From: an uncultured Holophaga sp.
GTDB taxonomy: Bacteria; Acidobacteriota; Holophagae; Holophagales; Holophagaceae
Reading direction: 5' to 3'
NCBI RefSeq assembly: GCF_963677305.1
Contig: NZ_OY781925.1
Span: 1,637,001-1,701,000 of the forward strand
Length of the DNA stretch: 64,000 bases
Below, piece by piece: positions 46,170 through 60,114 of this stretch (positions are counted from its first letter, which is position 1; the number at the start of each line of letters is the position of its first letter). A program made the position numbers and the translations under genes. The notes under the pieces were generated by a model. The model did not search any database. It was not told the DNA's origin and saw only the letters and a program-made list of their open reading frames with translations.

Positions 46170-48821
46170 TCAGGCGGGGGGCAGCGCCTTGGCGGAAAGC
46201 CGGATCCCATCCACGATGGCATGCTGCAGATCCTTGATCTGGTAAGGCTTCTGTATGAAGCCCGAGGGCATTCCGTCGCCGAAGGTGTGGCGGATGTCCT
46301 GCTCGCTGTAGCCGCTGCTCAGGATGATACAGGCCTTGGGATCCAGGGTGCGGATCCGCTGGAGGGCCTCCTTCCCATCGAGACGCGGCATGGTCAGGTC
46401 CATGAGCACGGCCCGGATCTCATCCCGGTACTCCCGGTAGACCTCTACGGCCTCCAGTCCGTCGGCGGCCGTCAGGACCGTGAAGCCCAGGGATTCCAGG
46501 GCGATGCAGGCGTTCTCGCGGATGTCCGGCTCGTCATCCACCACCAGGATGGTGCCCTCGGCCCGGATGGGCAGGGCGGGCGATACATAGTCCGGAGGGA
46601 GGACAGCGCCCCGGGCGGCGGGGAAGAAGAGCTTGAAGACGCTGCCCCGGTCGAGCTCGCTGTAGATCCTGATGCCGGCCCGGTGCCCCCGGAGAATGCC
46701 GAGCATGGCGGAGAGGCCCAACCCCTTGCCCTGGCTCTTGGTGGTGAAAAAGGGATCGAAGATGCGTTCCATCACCTTGCGACTCATGCCGCAGCCGGAG
46801 TCGCTGACCTCCAGGACGACGAAGAGCCCGGGGTCGATGAGTTGATCCGGGAAGGTGAGCGAAATAAAGCTTTCATTTATTTCAACGCAGCGCGTGCTGA
46901 TGCTGATGAGGCCGCTCCGGTCCCCGATGGCTTCATTGGCGTTGGTCACCAGGTTCATGATCACCTGCTGGATCTGGGCTGCGTCGGCCTCGACGGGGGG
47001 CAGGTTCTCGGCGAAGCGATATTCGAGGTGTATCTTCTTGGAGATGGAGACCTCCAGAAGGTGGGTCATTTCCATGACGGCCCTGCTGAGGTCCAGAGGC
47101 TTCACCACGAAGTGACCGCGCCCTGAGTAGGCCAGAAGCTGGCGGGTCAGGTCCGAGGCACGCAGCACGGTGCGCTCGATGTTCTCGAGGAAGCCCGCCG
47201 CCGGAGTGGTGGTGCCCAGCTTGATCTGTGCGAGGTTCAGGTTTCCGAGGATGGCCGTCAGGAGGTTGTTGAAGTCGTGGGCGATGCCCCCGGCCAGCAC
47301 GCCCAGGCTGTTGAGCTTCTGGCTCTGACGCAGCGCCTCCTCGGCCAGGTGGGCCTCGGTGATATCGCGGCAGAAGCCCACCAGGCACTGGACCTCGCCG
47401 CCGGGGGCGGGCAGGGGGATGATCTGGTAGTCCAGCCGTCGGGTGCCCGCCGGGGTCTCCAGCCAGTCCTGGACCTTCTTGGCGCTGCCGCAGCGGATGC
47501 ACGCCTCCACGTGGTGGATGGCGGCCTGGGCGGTCTCCGAAGGAAGGGCCTCTTCGAAGCGACGTCCGCAGATCTCGCTCTGGGTGTGACCGAGGATGCG
47601 CTCAAAGGCCGGGTTGATGGCCGCAAAGCGGTAGTGGCCACTGGGCTCGACATCGATCCAGAAGACCCCGTCGGGGCTGTTCTCCTCGAGGCTGCGGAAG
47701 CGGTCGGAGATCTGTTCGGAGCGGGCCAGGGCCAGCCTGAGCTGGCGCTCCCGCGTGGCCAGGCGGGTGCCCAGGCTTTCGAAGGCCTGGGCGAGACGTC
47801 CGACTTCATTGGCGCCTCCTGCCAAGCCTGTCCGGACCGAGAAGTTGCCTTCGGACATCCGCTGGGCCACCGTCACCAGGCGGGAGATGGGGAGGGCGAT
47901 GAGGAAAGCACCGAGCCACCACGCCAGGGCGATGAGGGCGAGCCCGAGGGCGCCGAGGATGGCTAGGTTCCGGTAGAAGGTCGCCCAGGCCCTGCGCACC
48001 AGGGGCTTCTCGGGAAGGCTCACCCGCAGCCATGCCCCATCCTCCCGTCCCGGATTCAGGTCCAGGTGCCGGATCCCCCGCAGAGTGGGGGCATCGCCCC
48101 GGAGATCCTGCTGGATGGTGGCCTGGGATCCCGGGGGAAGGCTGGCCATGTACGCCGGCGTCTCGGAGCTGTGGGCGAGGTCGGGGAGCCCGGCGGTCGA
48201 GTAGAGGAGGTGGCCCCGGTGGTCGAGGATGTCCAGGACTGCACCGGTGATCCCCAGGTCCCTGGGCAGGGCTCTCCCCAGGCGGGCCAGCGGAATCCCT
48301 GAGACCAGGACCCCCCGCAAGGAGCCGTCAGGGGCAAGGACTGGAGAGGCAATCGGCAGGACGAGCCTTCCCGTGTCCGCTGCCACGGTGAAGGAGCCCA
48401 CATGGGGCTGCTTGGACGCGGTGACATGCTGGAAGTAGGCACGCTGGGCGATCTCCCGGGGGGCCGAAGCGCCGCCGTAGCCGAGGAGGTGCCCCTGGGG
48501 ATCGGTGAGGAAGATGTTGTCCAGATGGGGGTTCTGTTTCAGCACCTGGCTGAGGATCGGCAGCTGGCCCCTGCTGTCCGCCTGCCCGAAGCCGGGGAGC
48601 TGGGCCAGGGTAGACAGGGTCTGCCGCACTTCCCCGATCAGGGAGCTCTCCCGCAGGGAGGCCAGCTCGGCTGCGATGAGGAGACGCTGCCGGGCTGTTT
48701 CCAGGAGCTCCGCCCGTTCCTTCATCTGCGCGTGGATGATCAGGCCCAGGAATGGCAGAATCACGGCTGCGACGAAGGCCAGCAGGTGGGTCCGGACGGA
48801 CCACTTGGTGAAGGGCTTCAA
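46170..48821 (-). CDS. Cache-HAMP-PAS hybrid sensor histidine kinase with receiver
   Basis: 883 residues. TM1 (about 12-32), a periplasmic double-Cache sensor (33-285, with NIFLTDPQGHLLGYGGASAP and VASPVLAPDGSLRGVLVSGI-like core), TM2 (about 288-310), HAMP (310-365: ALPISRLVTVAQRMSEGNF), PAS (385-490), HisKA with GGIAHDFNN (His515), HATPase (NLVTNANEAIG, VSDSGCGMS, KGLGLSAMLG) and receiver (VVDDEPD; Asp808 in LMDLTMPRLDG; Lys in FIQKPY). Senses a periplasmic small molecule. Transcribed leftward from a promoter region shared with rarA. Confidence 0.93.
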   Translation of the reverse strand: MKPFTKWSVRTHLLAFVAAVILPFLGLIIHAQMKERAELLETARQRLLIAAELASLRESSLIGEVRQTLSTLAQLPGFGQADSRGQLPILSQVLKQNPHLDNIFLTDPQGHLLGYGGASAPREIAQRAYFQHVTASKQPHVGSFTVAADTGRLVLPIASPVLAPDGSLRGVLVSGIPLARLGRALPRDLGITGAVLDILDHRGHLLYSTAGLPDLAHSSETPAYMASLPPGSQATIQQDLRGDAPTLRGIRHLDLNPGREDGAWLRVSLPEKPLVRRAWATFYRNLAILGALGLALIALAWWLGAFLIALPISRLVTVAQRMSEGNFSVRTGLAGGANEVGRLAQAFESLGTRLATRERQLRLALARSEQISDRFRSLEENSPDGVFWIDVEPSGHYRFAAINPAFERILGHTQSEICGRRFEEALPSETAQAAIHHVEACIRCGSAKKVQDWLETPAGTRRLDYQIIPLPAPGGEVQCLVGFCRDITEAHLAEEALRQSQKLNSLGVLAGGIAHDFNNLLTAILGNLNLAQIKLGTTTPAAGFLENIERTVLRASDLTRQLLAYSGRGHFVVKPLDLSRAVMEMTHLLEVSISKKIHLEYRFAENLPPVEADAAQIQQVIMNLVTNANEAIGDRSGLISISTRCVEINESFISLTFPDQLIDPGLFVVLEVSDSGCGMSRKVMERIFDPFFTTKSQGKGLGLSAMLGILRGHRAGIRIYSELDRGSVFKLFFPAARGAVLPPDYVSPALPIRAEGTILVVDDEPDIRENACIALESLGFTVLTAADGLEAVEVYREYRDEIRAVLMDLTMPRLDGKEALQRIRTLDPKACIILSSGYSEQDIRHTFGDGMPSGFIQKPYQIKDLQHAIVDGIRLSAKALPPA

Positions 48822-48924
48822 CGGGGGCTCCGGGACGGCTTGGGAAATCCTCGGGAAAGGCTGATGCTATCCTAGTGGTGATGGATATGAATCACAAGAA
48901 AATTGACGATGGAGCGGCGGGCTG

Positions 48925-50325
48925 ATGTCCTCGATGGTGCCCCTGGCGGAGCGGATGAGGCCCAGCTCCCTGGAGCAGGTGGTGGGCCAGCAGCATCTGC
49001 TCGGACCCGGAGGCACGCTCCGGAATCTGACCCGCTCCGGGCGTCTGCCCTCCCTGGTGCTCTGGGGCCCCCCGGGCACCGGCAAGACCACCCTGGCCAG
49101 GCTCCTGGCCCGGGACACGGGCCATCCCTTCCTGGAGTTCTCGGGTGTCACCGGGAGCGCCGCCGAGCTCAAGAAGTTCCTTCTCGACCAGCGGGACATG
49201 CCCCTTTTCCGGGGGACCCCGCCGGTGGTCTTCCTGGATGAGATCCACCGCTTCAACCGGAGCCAGCAGGACATCCTCCTGCCCTTCCTGGAACGGGGGG
49301 AGGCCATCCTCATCGGAGCCACCACCGAGAACCCCGCCTTCTACCTCAACCCCGCCCTCCGGAGCCGCTGCCAGCTCCTGGCCCTGACGCCGCTGGAGGC
49401 CGGGGCCATCCGGGAGGTGTTGGGCCGGGCGCTCGAGCAGGAGAGGCCCGGGGAGGCCCCTTCCGAAGAGATCCTGGACTGGATCGCCCGCTGGGCTGGG
49501 GGGGATCTGCGGGCCGCCCTCACGGGGCTGGAGACCTGGCTGGGATTCCCAGGGGGAGCCCGCGACTTGGCCACCCTCCAGGCGACCCTGGGGGGCAGGG
49601 TCATGTACGACCGGGCGGATGGCCACTACGACCTTGCCAGCGCCTTCCAGAAGAGCCTCCGGGGCTCCGATCCGGATGCGGCCCTGTACTATCTGGCCCG
49701 CATGATCCGGGGTGGGGAGGACCCTCGCTTCATCGCCCGGCGCCTGATGGTCTGCGCCTCGGAGGATGTCGGGAACGCCGACCCGATGGCCTTCATCCTG
49801 GCCGAGGCCGCCAGCCGCGCCGTGGAGCAGATCGGGTGGCCCGAGGCCCGGATCCCCCTGGCCCAGGCCGTGACCTATGTGGCCCAGGCCCCCAAGTCCA
49901 ATGCCTCCTACCTGGGCATCGATGCGGCCCTGGAGGCGCCGGACGAGCCTGTTCCCGAGGCCCTGAGGGATGCCCACACCGCCACCAGCCGCCAGGCTGG
50001 GCGAGGTCAGGGCTACTTCTACTCCCACGACGACTACGAACGGCCCCAGGCCTTCCTGCCCATGGCTCTGCGGGGGCGCTCCTTCTATCGCCCCCTCCGT
50101 CCCCAGGAGCGCAACTGGAAGGACCGTCAGGAGCCTTCTCAGGAGGCCTTCGCCAGCCTCTGGGCGCTCTGGCTGGAGGTCCATCCTGAAGGAGGCGAGC
50201 CCCCCATGGAGGCCTGGTGCGCCGAGCTCGGCTGCAGCCGGGAGGCCCTGGCCCGGGTCATCGCCCGGGCCTGCGGGACGAGGTTCATCCTGCGGCGGGC
50301 CCTGATCGTCAGCCCGGAAACATGA
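48925..50325 (+). CDS. rarA: replication-associated recombination protein A
   Basis: 466 residues of the RarA/MgsA/WRNIP1 AAA+ family, acting at stalled forks and gaps. MVPLAERMRPSSLEQVVGQQ, Walker A LWGPPGTGKTTLARLL (about 48-57), Walker B VVFLDEIHRFNRSQQD, sensor 1 GATTENPAF, tetramerisation region (MIRGGEDPRFIARRLMVCASED, APKSNASYLG). After the usual end near FYRP there is a tail of about 70 residues (EAFASLWALWLEVHP ... LARVIARACG) somewhat longer than in E. coli. ATG 48925 or 48934 could start it. Its last 17 bases overlap the convergent HDOD gene. Confidence 0.94.
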   Translation: MSSMVPLAERMRPSSLEQVVGQQHLLGPGGTLRNLTRSGRLPSLVLWGPPGTGKTTLARLLARDTGHPFLEFSGVTGSAAELKKFLLDQRDMPLFRGTPPVVFLDEIHRFNRSQQDILLPFLERGEAILIGATTENPAFYLNPALRSRCQLLALTPLEAGAIREVLGRALEQERPGEAPSEEILDWIARWAGGDLRAALTGLETWLGFPGGARDLATLQATLGGRVMYDRADGHYDLASAFQKSLRGSDPDAALYYLARMIRGGEDPRFIARRLMVCASEDVGNADPMAFILAEAASRAVEQIGWPEARIPLAQAVTYVAQAPKSNASYLGIDAALEAPDEPVPEALRDAHTATSRQAGRGQGYFYSHDDYERPQAFLPMALRGRSFYRPLRPQERNWKDRQEPSQEAFASLWALWLEVHPEGGEPPMEAWCAELGCSREALARVIARACGTRFILRRALIVSPET

Positions 50326-51334
50326 GAGGCACCCGCTCCTGCTGCTCGAGCACGGCCTTCAGCACCATCCTGAGGCGGACCCGGTCCAGGTGGAGGGCCT
50401 GCAGGCTGCTCCGGGCCTGGCCGGCCTGAACAGGCTCTCCGGGCCTTTCCATGAGCGCGAGCACACCATCCACCAAGCGGAGCAGATGACTGTCCTCCTC
50501 GAGCCCTCCGTCCGGGGCATGCTGGAGCCGGGCCAGCTCGATGAGGTGGGCGGGCAGCTGCCAGGTTTCCAGGGCTTCGATGCCGATGGGGCCATGGACC
50601 TCCTCCAGGAGGGCGTCCACGGCTGCCGGGGCGAGATCGGGGGGAGCCTGTCCGGCGATGATGAGCCGGGCCAGGGAGCGCAGGGCCAGGGTCTTGCCGA
50701 TGTCCACGAACATGCCTCCCAGGAAGACCCGGTCGGGGCGTCCCACATGCTGTTCGAAGGAGCACTGGCTGGCGGCGAAGGCCATGGTCATGGTCCGCCG
50801 GAAGAGGGCCTGCCAGCGGTCGGGGAAGGTCTCATACTCCACCCGGACGGCCACATCGAAGAGGGAGCGTCCCGCCACGCCCGCCGCGATCTCACCCACG
50901 CCCCGGATCCCGATCCTCATCACGGCGGTCCTGAGATCGAGCACATCCTGCCCGCGGTGGTAGAGGGCGGAGTTGGCCACCCGCATCAGGTGGGCTGAAA
51001 TGGCGGGGTCGGGGCTGATGGTGCGGATCAGCTCATGGATGTCCACCTCCGGCTGGGCCAGGAGATCCATGACCTTCACCGCCAGAGAAGGGAAGGAGGA
51101 GGGGGCTGGCCGGTTCCGGGATGCGTGCGAGAGCACCGCCTGTCCCAGGGCGATGGGAGGCGCCATGGGAGGAGCCGGAGCCAGCGCTTCCCCGGGGCCC
51201 AGGAGCTGCCAGAGATCGTTCAGCTGCTCCGGCTCCTCCACCCGGCCGGGAGCCGTCTCCTTCGCGGAGACAGGGGCCTCCCCGGCGTCCGCAGGGGGTC
51301 TGGACCTGAAGAGGGAAGTCAGCCGGGAGAACAC
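50309..51334 (-). CDS. HDOD domain signalling protein
   Basis: 341 residues. N-terminal 75 residues are low-complexity Pro/Ala/Glu. The HDOD domain (about 78-280) is clear: FPSLAVKVMDLLAQPEVDIHELIRTISPDPAISAHLMRVANSALY, TAVMRIGIRGVGEIA, VFLGGMFVDIGKTLALR, VHGPIGIEALETWQLPAHLIE. HDOD proteins lack the HD catalytic pair and act as signalling scaffolds, often in motility or c-di-GMP networks. No output domain is attached. It overlaps the rarA end and is divergent from the DUF4403 gene. Confidence 0.88.
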   Translation of the reverse strand: MFSRLTSLFRSRPPADAGEAPVSAKETAPGRVEEPEQLNDLWQLLGPGEALAPAPPMAPPIALGQAVLSHASRNRPAPSSFPSLAVKVMDLLAQPEVDIHELIRTISPDPAISAHLMRVANSALYHRGQDVLDLRTAVMRIGIRGVGEIAAGVAGRSLFDVAVRVEYETFPDRWQALFRRTMTMAFAASQCSFEQHVGRPDRVFLGGMFVDIGKTLALRSLARLIIAGQAPPDLAPAAVDALLEEVHGPIGIEALETWQLPAHLIELARLQHAPDGGLEEDSHLLRLVDGVLALMERPGEPVQAGQARSSLQALHLDRVRLRMVLKAVLEQQERVPLMFPG

Positions 51335-51399
51335 CCTGTCAGCTTAGCCGGGATCCCGGTTGGTGCAATTCCTCCTGGGGGGCATGGTAGTTTCATCTC

Positions 51400-52746
51400 A
51401 TGCGTGTTGTCCTTCCGCTCCTGGCCGTCTTCTCTGCACTGCTCCCGGCGCAGGATCTCTCCCCCGGGGCCACCATCCCGCTCCCGGTCCGCATCAACCT
51501 GGACCCGGTCCTCGGCTCGGCGGAGCAGCGTGTGCCCAGGGTGCCCCCGGGGATCCAGACCTGGACCCCGGTTCCCGGCAGCAGCACCAAGGTCTTCCGC
51601 TTCAACCTCTATCGGGATGGCCTGATGGTCAACCTGAACCGGAACCAGGTGACGGTGCGGACCCCTGTGCACTATTGGATGGAGGTGGGACTCCAGGTCA
51701 GGGGGCTGGTGAAGTCGTTGGGGGTCTGTGGGCTTGGCCCCGACGGCTTCCGGCAGGCCTGGCTGGGTGCCCAGGCAGACTTCTGGATCACCCCCCAGTG
51801 GGGGGTGGACCTCCATGTGAGCGCCCTGGATCCCCTGGCCTCCAATCCCTGCACCATCACCTTCCTGGACTACGACATCACCGGCCAGGTCCTGGCGGGG
51901 ATGAAGGACGCCATGACCCGGGGCGTCCAGGGGATGGAGCAGCAGGTGAGGGGCTCGGGCATGCTCCGCGCCAAGGCTGAGGAGGTCTGGCGCCTTGCCC
52001 AGCAGCCCCTGGAGGTGAGCCCGGGCATCTTCCTGATGCTGGGGCCGCGCCAGGTCCGCCTGGGGCCCTGGCAGAGCGAGGGGCATGTGCTCATCGCCAT
52101 GCCCGAGATCGAGGCCGCCCCCTATCTTCAGTTCGGTGCCCGGCCCCAGGTCGGCCTCCTGCCTCTCCCGAATCTGGAATTGGCCCAGGGCGGGAGCTCC
52201 CCCGTCTTCCGGGTCCGGGTCGGCGCGGAGCTGCCTTTTACCGAGGCCACGGCCCAGCTCCGCCGGCAGCTGGCGGGGCACACCTTCGAGACAGAGAAGG
52301 GGCGCTTCGAGGTGCGGGATGTCCGGATCCAGGGGCAGGAGGGCCGGGTCCTGCTGGAGGTGGACCTGAAGGGGAAGGTGGACGGGCACCTTGCCCTGGT
52401 GGGCACCCCGGTCATCGACCCCGCCACCGGTGCCCTGGAGCTGAAGGACCTGGACTACACCCTGGAGAGCCGCAGCTGGATCACCCACTTCGCCGAGTGG
52501 CTCTTCCGCTCCACCCTGCGGAAGACCCTGGGGGAGAAGGCCAACTGGTTCCTGCACCGGAATCTGGACACCCTGCGAGGGCAGGTGCAGGCCGGGCTCA
52601 ACCGGGAGCTGGCTCCCGGGGTCTCCCTCCACGGGCAACTGGACCGATTCTCCCTGGCCCAGCCCCAGGTACTGGCGGACCGCTTCCGGGTGGATGCGTA
52701 CTTGGAAGGGCAGGTCCAGGTCGCTCTGAGCCCCCAAGGATTCTGA
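51400..52746 (+). CDS. DUF4403 family protein, exported
   Basis: 448 residues. Short signal peptide (MRVVLPLLAVFSALLPAQ). The body matches the DUF4403 pattern: SPGATIPLPVRINLDPVLGSAEQRVP near the N-terminus, GLQVRGLVKSLG, DLHVSALDPLA, two similar beta-rich halves, and RKTLGEKANWFLHRNLDTL in the C-terminal helical part. The family may have a TULIP/BPI-like lipid-binding fold, which would suit a periplasmic location; that is inference. Possible -10 TAGTTT ends 6 bases before the ATG. Confidence 0.78.
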   Translation: MRVVLPLLAVFSALLPAQDLSPGATIPLPVRINLDPVLGSAEQRVPRVPPGIQTWTPVPGSSTKVFRFNLYRDGLMVNLNRNQVTVRTPVHYWMEVGLQVRGLVKSLGVCGLGPDGFRQAWLGAQADFWITPQWGVDLHVSALDPLASNPCTITFLDYDITGQVLAGMKDAMTRGVQGMEQQVRGSGMLRAKAEEVWRLAQQPLEVSPGIFLMLGPRQVRLGPWQSEGHVLIAMPEIEAAPYLQFGARPQVGLLPLPNLELAQGGSSPVFRVRVGAELPFTEATAQLRRQLAGHTFETEKGRFEVRDVRIQGQEGRVLLEVDLKGKVDGHLALVGTPVIDPATGALELKDLDYTLESRSWITHFAEWLFRSTLRKTLGEKANWFLHRNLDTLRGQVQAGLNRELAPGVSLHGQLDRFSLAQPQVLADRFRVDAYLEGQVQVALSPQGF

Positions 52747-52803
52747 GCGGAGAGGGCGCTGCGGCTATATGATTACGGGGCTGAACCCGCAGAAGGAGGC
52801 ACC

Positions 52804-53172
52804 GTGAACATCCTGACCATTGATGATGCCCGATTCCAGCGGAGCCAGATGGTCCGCATGCTCACCGAGATGGGTCACTCCGTGAAGGAGGCGGTGAACG
52901 GGCAGGAGGGCTTCATGACCCTTCTCCAGGAGATGCCGGATGCGGTCATCTGCGACCTGCTCATGCCCGTTCTGGACGGCTTCGCCTTCCTGGGGCTGGT
53001 GCAGAAGCACCAAGTGGGAGTCCCGGTGATCATCGTCTCGGCGGACGTTCAGGACAGCAGCCGGAAGGAGTGCCTGGATCTGGGGGCCAGGGCCTTCCTC
53101 AATAAGCCCTGTCGGCGCGAGGAGCTGGAGTCGGTGCTGAAGGCCATCGAAACCGAGCGGGGCACCGCATGA
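52804..53172 (+). CDS. CheY-like single-domain response regulator
   Basis: 122 residues from GTG at 52804, with AGGAGG at 52794-52799. Receiver domain only: LTIDDARFQR (acid pair), phosphoacceptor Asp51 in VICDLLMPVLDG, VIIVSADVQD (Ser/Thr switch), and Lys in FLNKPC. It overlaps the downstream cheC by 4 bases (ATGA), so the two products are made together; CheC would be its phosphatase. Its kinase could be the hybrid kinase at 53812. Confidence 0.93.
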   Translation: MNILTIDDARFQRSQMVRMLTEMGHSVKEAVNGQEGFMTLLQEMPDAVICDLLMPVLDGFAFLGLVQKHQVGVPVIIVSADVQDSSRKECLDLGARAFLNKPCRREELESVLKAIETERGTA

Positions 53173-53780
53173 TCACCCGGGAGGAGTTCAACGACGCCCT
53201 GGCGGAGCTGGTGAACGTCGGGGTGGGGAGGGCCGCCTCGTCCCTGAGCGCCATGGTGAACGAGCGGATTGAGCTCTCCGTGCCCCGGGTCGTGACCATC
53301 CCCCATGCCGACATCTCCCGCCACCTCAACCTGGAGCATGAGATCGGGCTCTCGGAGGTGGTGGTGGTGGTCCAGCAGGCCTTCAGCGGAAAGGTGGGGG
53401 GGGCTGCCTCCATCCTCTTCCCGGTGGAGAGCGCCCGGAAGCTGGTGGGGCTCCTCACCGGGGGGCTCCTGAGCGACGAGGAGCTGGATCTGGAGCGGGA
53501 GGCGGCCCTCACCGAAGTGGGCAACATCCTCATCAACGGCGTGATGGGCACCATCGGCAACATCATTGATGTCGAGATCCGCTATCACCTGCCGGAATAC
53601 GTTGAGTGCAACTCCACGGACCTCCCCCGCGTCTTCCAGGAGCGGGACCTCATGCTGGCCGTGGTCCTGATCGCCATCTCCGGTCAGGAGATCAAGGGAC
53701 ACCTGGTGCTCCTCTTCGACATCCCCTCCATGGACAACCTCGGCTCGATCATCGAGGACATGACCCGCGGCGACCGCTGA
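53169..53780 (+). CDS. cheC: CheC-type CheY-P phosphatase
   Basis: 203 residues, the usual CheC length. Both phosphatase sites of the pattern E-x2-N-x22-P are intact: Glu13-Asn16-Pro39 (AELVNVGVG) and a second in LTEVGNILINGVMG with its Pro 23 residues after the Asn. CheC removes phosphate from CheY-P, often with CheD. Here no cheA, cheD, cheW or MCP gene is nearby; the partners are the overlapping CheY-like receiver and the hybrid kinase 31 bases downstream. Confidence 0.92.
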   Translation: MITREEFNDALAELVNVGVGRAASSLSAMVNERIELSVPRVVTIPHADISRHLNLEHEIGLSEVVVVVQQAFSGKVGGAASILFPVESARKLVGLLTGGLLSDEELDLEREAALTEVGNILINGVMGTIGNIIDVEIRYHLPEYVECNSTDLPRVFQERDLMLAVVLIAISGQEIKGHLVLLFDIPSMDNLGSIIEDMTRGDR

Positions 53781-53811
53781 GCCCTCTTCCAGAAGGACCC
53801 CCACAGCTCCC

Positions 53812-55757
53812 ATGCCTGATCTCTCCGGTCCCACCTCCCTTCGGGTGCTCGACTTCGTGCCCAGTGGCTGCTGCGTGGTCGGGAGGGAGGGGGGCATCCT
53901 CTTCTGGAACCAGACCCTGGAGCTCTGGACCGGCATGAGATCCCCGGAGGTCCTGGGCAGGAGTCTCTTCGAGCTCTACCCGGCGCTGGCAGAACCCCGC
54001 TACCGGGACCGGATCCTTGCGGTGCTCCAGCAGGGGATCCCCACCGTCTTCTCCTCCTCCCTCAACCCCAGCTTCTTCCCCTGCCAGAAATCCGGCGGGC
54101 GGCCGCGGATCCAGGAAACCACTCTGGTGCGCCTGGATGACGACGCCGGGGGGGAAGGGCGCGTGCTGATCGTGATCACGGATGTGACCGAACAGGTGGA
54201 GCGGGGGGAGAAGTACCGCCAGGCCCGGCTGCAGGCGGTCCGGGATGCCCGGGAGCTGCGGGAGAGCGAGGAGCGGCGGCGCATCATCGCGGATCTCTCC
54301 CTGGCCACCATCCTCATCGGGGATGCCGAAGGGGTCATCCATGAGGCGAACAGTGCTGCGGGGCCCATGTTCGGCCGGGAGCCCTCTTCCGTGACCGGTC
54401 TGCCCCTGGCCAGCCTGGTGCCGGAGGAGGGGAACTTGGTTCCGATCACCGGCGAGGGGGAGGAGGCTTCCGGAGACGGCCGGGAGGTGGAGTGCCTCCG
54501 GGCGGATGGCAGCCGCTTCCCCGCCCGGCTCATCGTCAGGCCACTCCAGTTGGGGGACACCCCTGGCTTCGTGGCCCACATCTGGGACATCTCGGAGCGC
54601 AAACGGACGGAGGAGGTCCTGCGCCAGAGCCAGAAGCAGGAGAGCCTGGCCATCCTGGCGGCCGGGATCGCCCATGACTTCAACAACCACTTCGGAGGGA
54701 TCCTGGGCAACCTGGATCTCATCGGGAACCGCCTGTCGGAGGGCTCGCCCCTGGTGCCCTACCTGGACCGGGTCCGCCAGGAGATCCTCCGGGCGACGGG
54801 GCTCTCCAGGAAGATGCTGGCCCTGGCGGGCTCGCCCAACCTGGCCGTGGGGCAGGTGGAGCTGAACCAGGTCGTGGAGGAACTCCGGCCTGGCATCCTG
54901 GCTCTCCTGCCCGAGGGCGGGGAGCTTTGCCTCATCTGCGACCCCGAGCCCATCCCGGTGGAGGGTGATGCCTTCCAGTTGCGGCAGATCATCCTCGGGG
55001 TGGCCACCAATGCCGTGGAGGCCCTTGCCCCGGGCGGGGGCAGGGTGGAACTCCGCACCGGAAGGGTCTTCCTGGACCGGGAGTGTCTCAACCGGGACTT
55101 TCCGGGGCAGCCCATGGTCTTCGGGGACTTCGGCTTCCTTGAAGTGCGGGACAGCGGCTCGGGCATTCCCCCGGAGCTCATGTCCCGGATCTTCGATCCC
55201 TTCTTCTCCACCAAGTTCTGCGGTCGGGGTCTGAGTCTGGCCTTCGTCCGCAGCATCCTCCAGGCCCACGGGGGTGGGTGGTCCATCCAGAGCCAAGTGG
55301 ACCTCGGGACGGTCTTCACCCTCTACCTGCCTGTGCAACCGGACTCCGGAGGCCCGGCATCCGAGGGCGTGGAGCCGGTCAGCGCTGCGACCGGGGGCCT
55401 CATCCTGGTGGTGGATGACGAGGCGGTGCTGCGGGAGTCCACCGCCGAGCTCCTCCATGAACTGGGCTACCGGGTGGAGATGGTGGAGAACGGGCGGGAG
55501 GCGGTGGATTTCTACCGGAGCCACCCCGGGGGGGTGTCCCTGGTGCTCATGGACATGACCATGCCGGTCATGGGGGGGCGGGACGCCTTCCTCGCCCTTC
55601 GGGAGATGGACCCCGAGGCCAAGGTGATCCTCATGAGTGGTTACAGCGAGCTGGATGTGACCCAGGCCTTCCGCAGTGGGGAACTCTCGGCCTTCCTGCC
55701 CAAGCCCTTCCGCCTGACCGAGCTGGCCCAGGTGGTGGAGGCGGCGGTGGGGCTGCC

Positions 55758-55761
<4 letters not shown>
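53812..55761 (+). CDS. PAS hybrid sensor histidine kinase with receiver
   Basis: 649 residues, soluble. Two PAS domains (about 8-130 and 150-262), HisKA with AGIAHDFNN (His288), HATPase (VATNAVEALAPGGG; VRDSGSGIP; the G2 box reads CGRGLSLAFV rather than GTGLGL), and receiver (VVDDEAV; Asp581 in VLMDMTMPVMGG; Lys in FLPKPF). The altered ATP-lid glycines may lower kinase activity. Fourth gene in the window with this hybrid plan; probably works with the CheY-like receiver and CheC just upstream. Its stop overlaps the next GTG. Confidence 0.92.
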
Positions 55762-59996
<4,235 letters not shown>

Positions 59997-60063
59997 TTTC
60001 TGTCACACGGATGGGGTTGGTGTCTATGGTTTTCAATGGTTTTATGTAAACTGATTCATCCGA

Positions 60064-60107
60064 ATCGATATTATCGATCAGGAATTTTAATCACCATTTT
60101 CTGATCG
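60064..60107 (+). promoter_or_regulatory. palindrome and hairpin in the leader of the MFS gene
   Basis: The AT-rich 118-base gap holds ATCGATA-T-TATCGAT (60064-60078), an inverted repeat with a 1-base centre, overlapping a second pair CGATCAG (60075-60081) / CTGATCG (60101-60107) with a 19-base loop. They lie directly before GAGG (60107-60110) and ATG 60115, so could be an operator and a leader hairpin shielding the RBS. Confidence 0.45.
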
Positions 60108-60114
60108 AGGCCCT

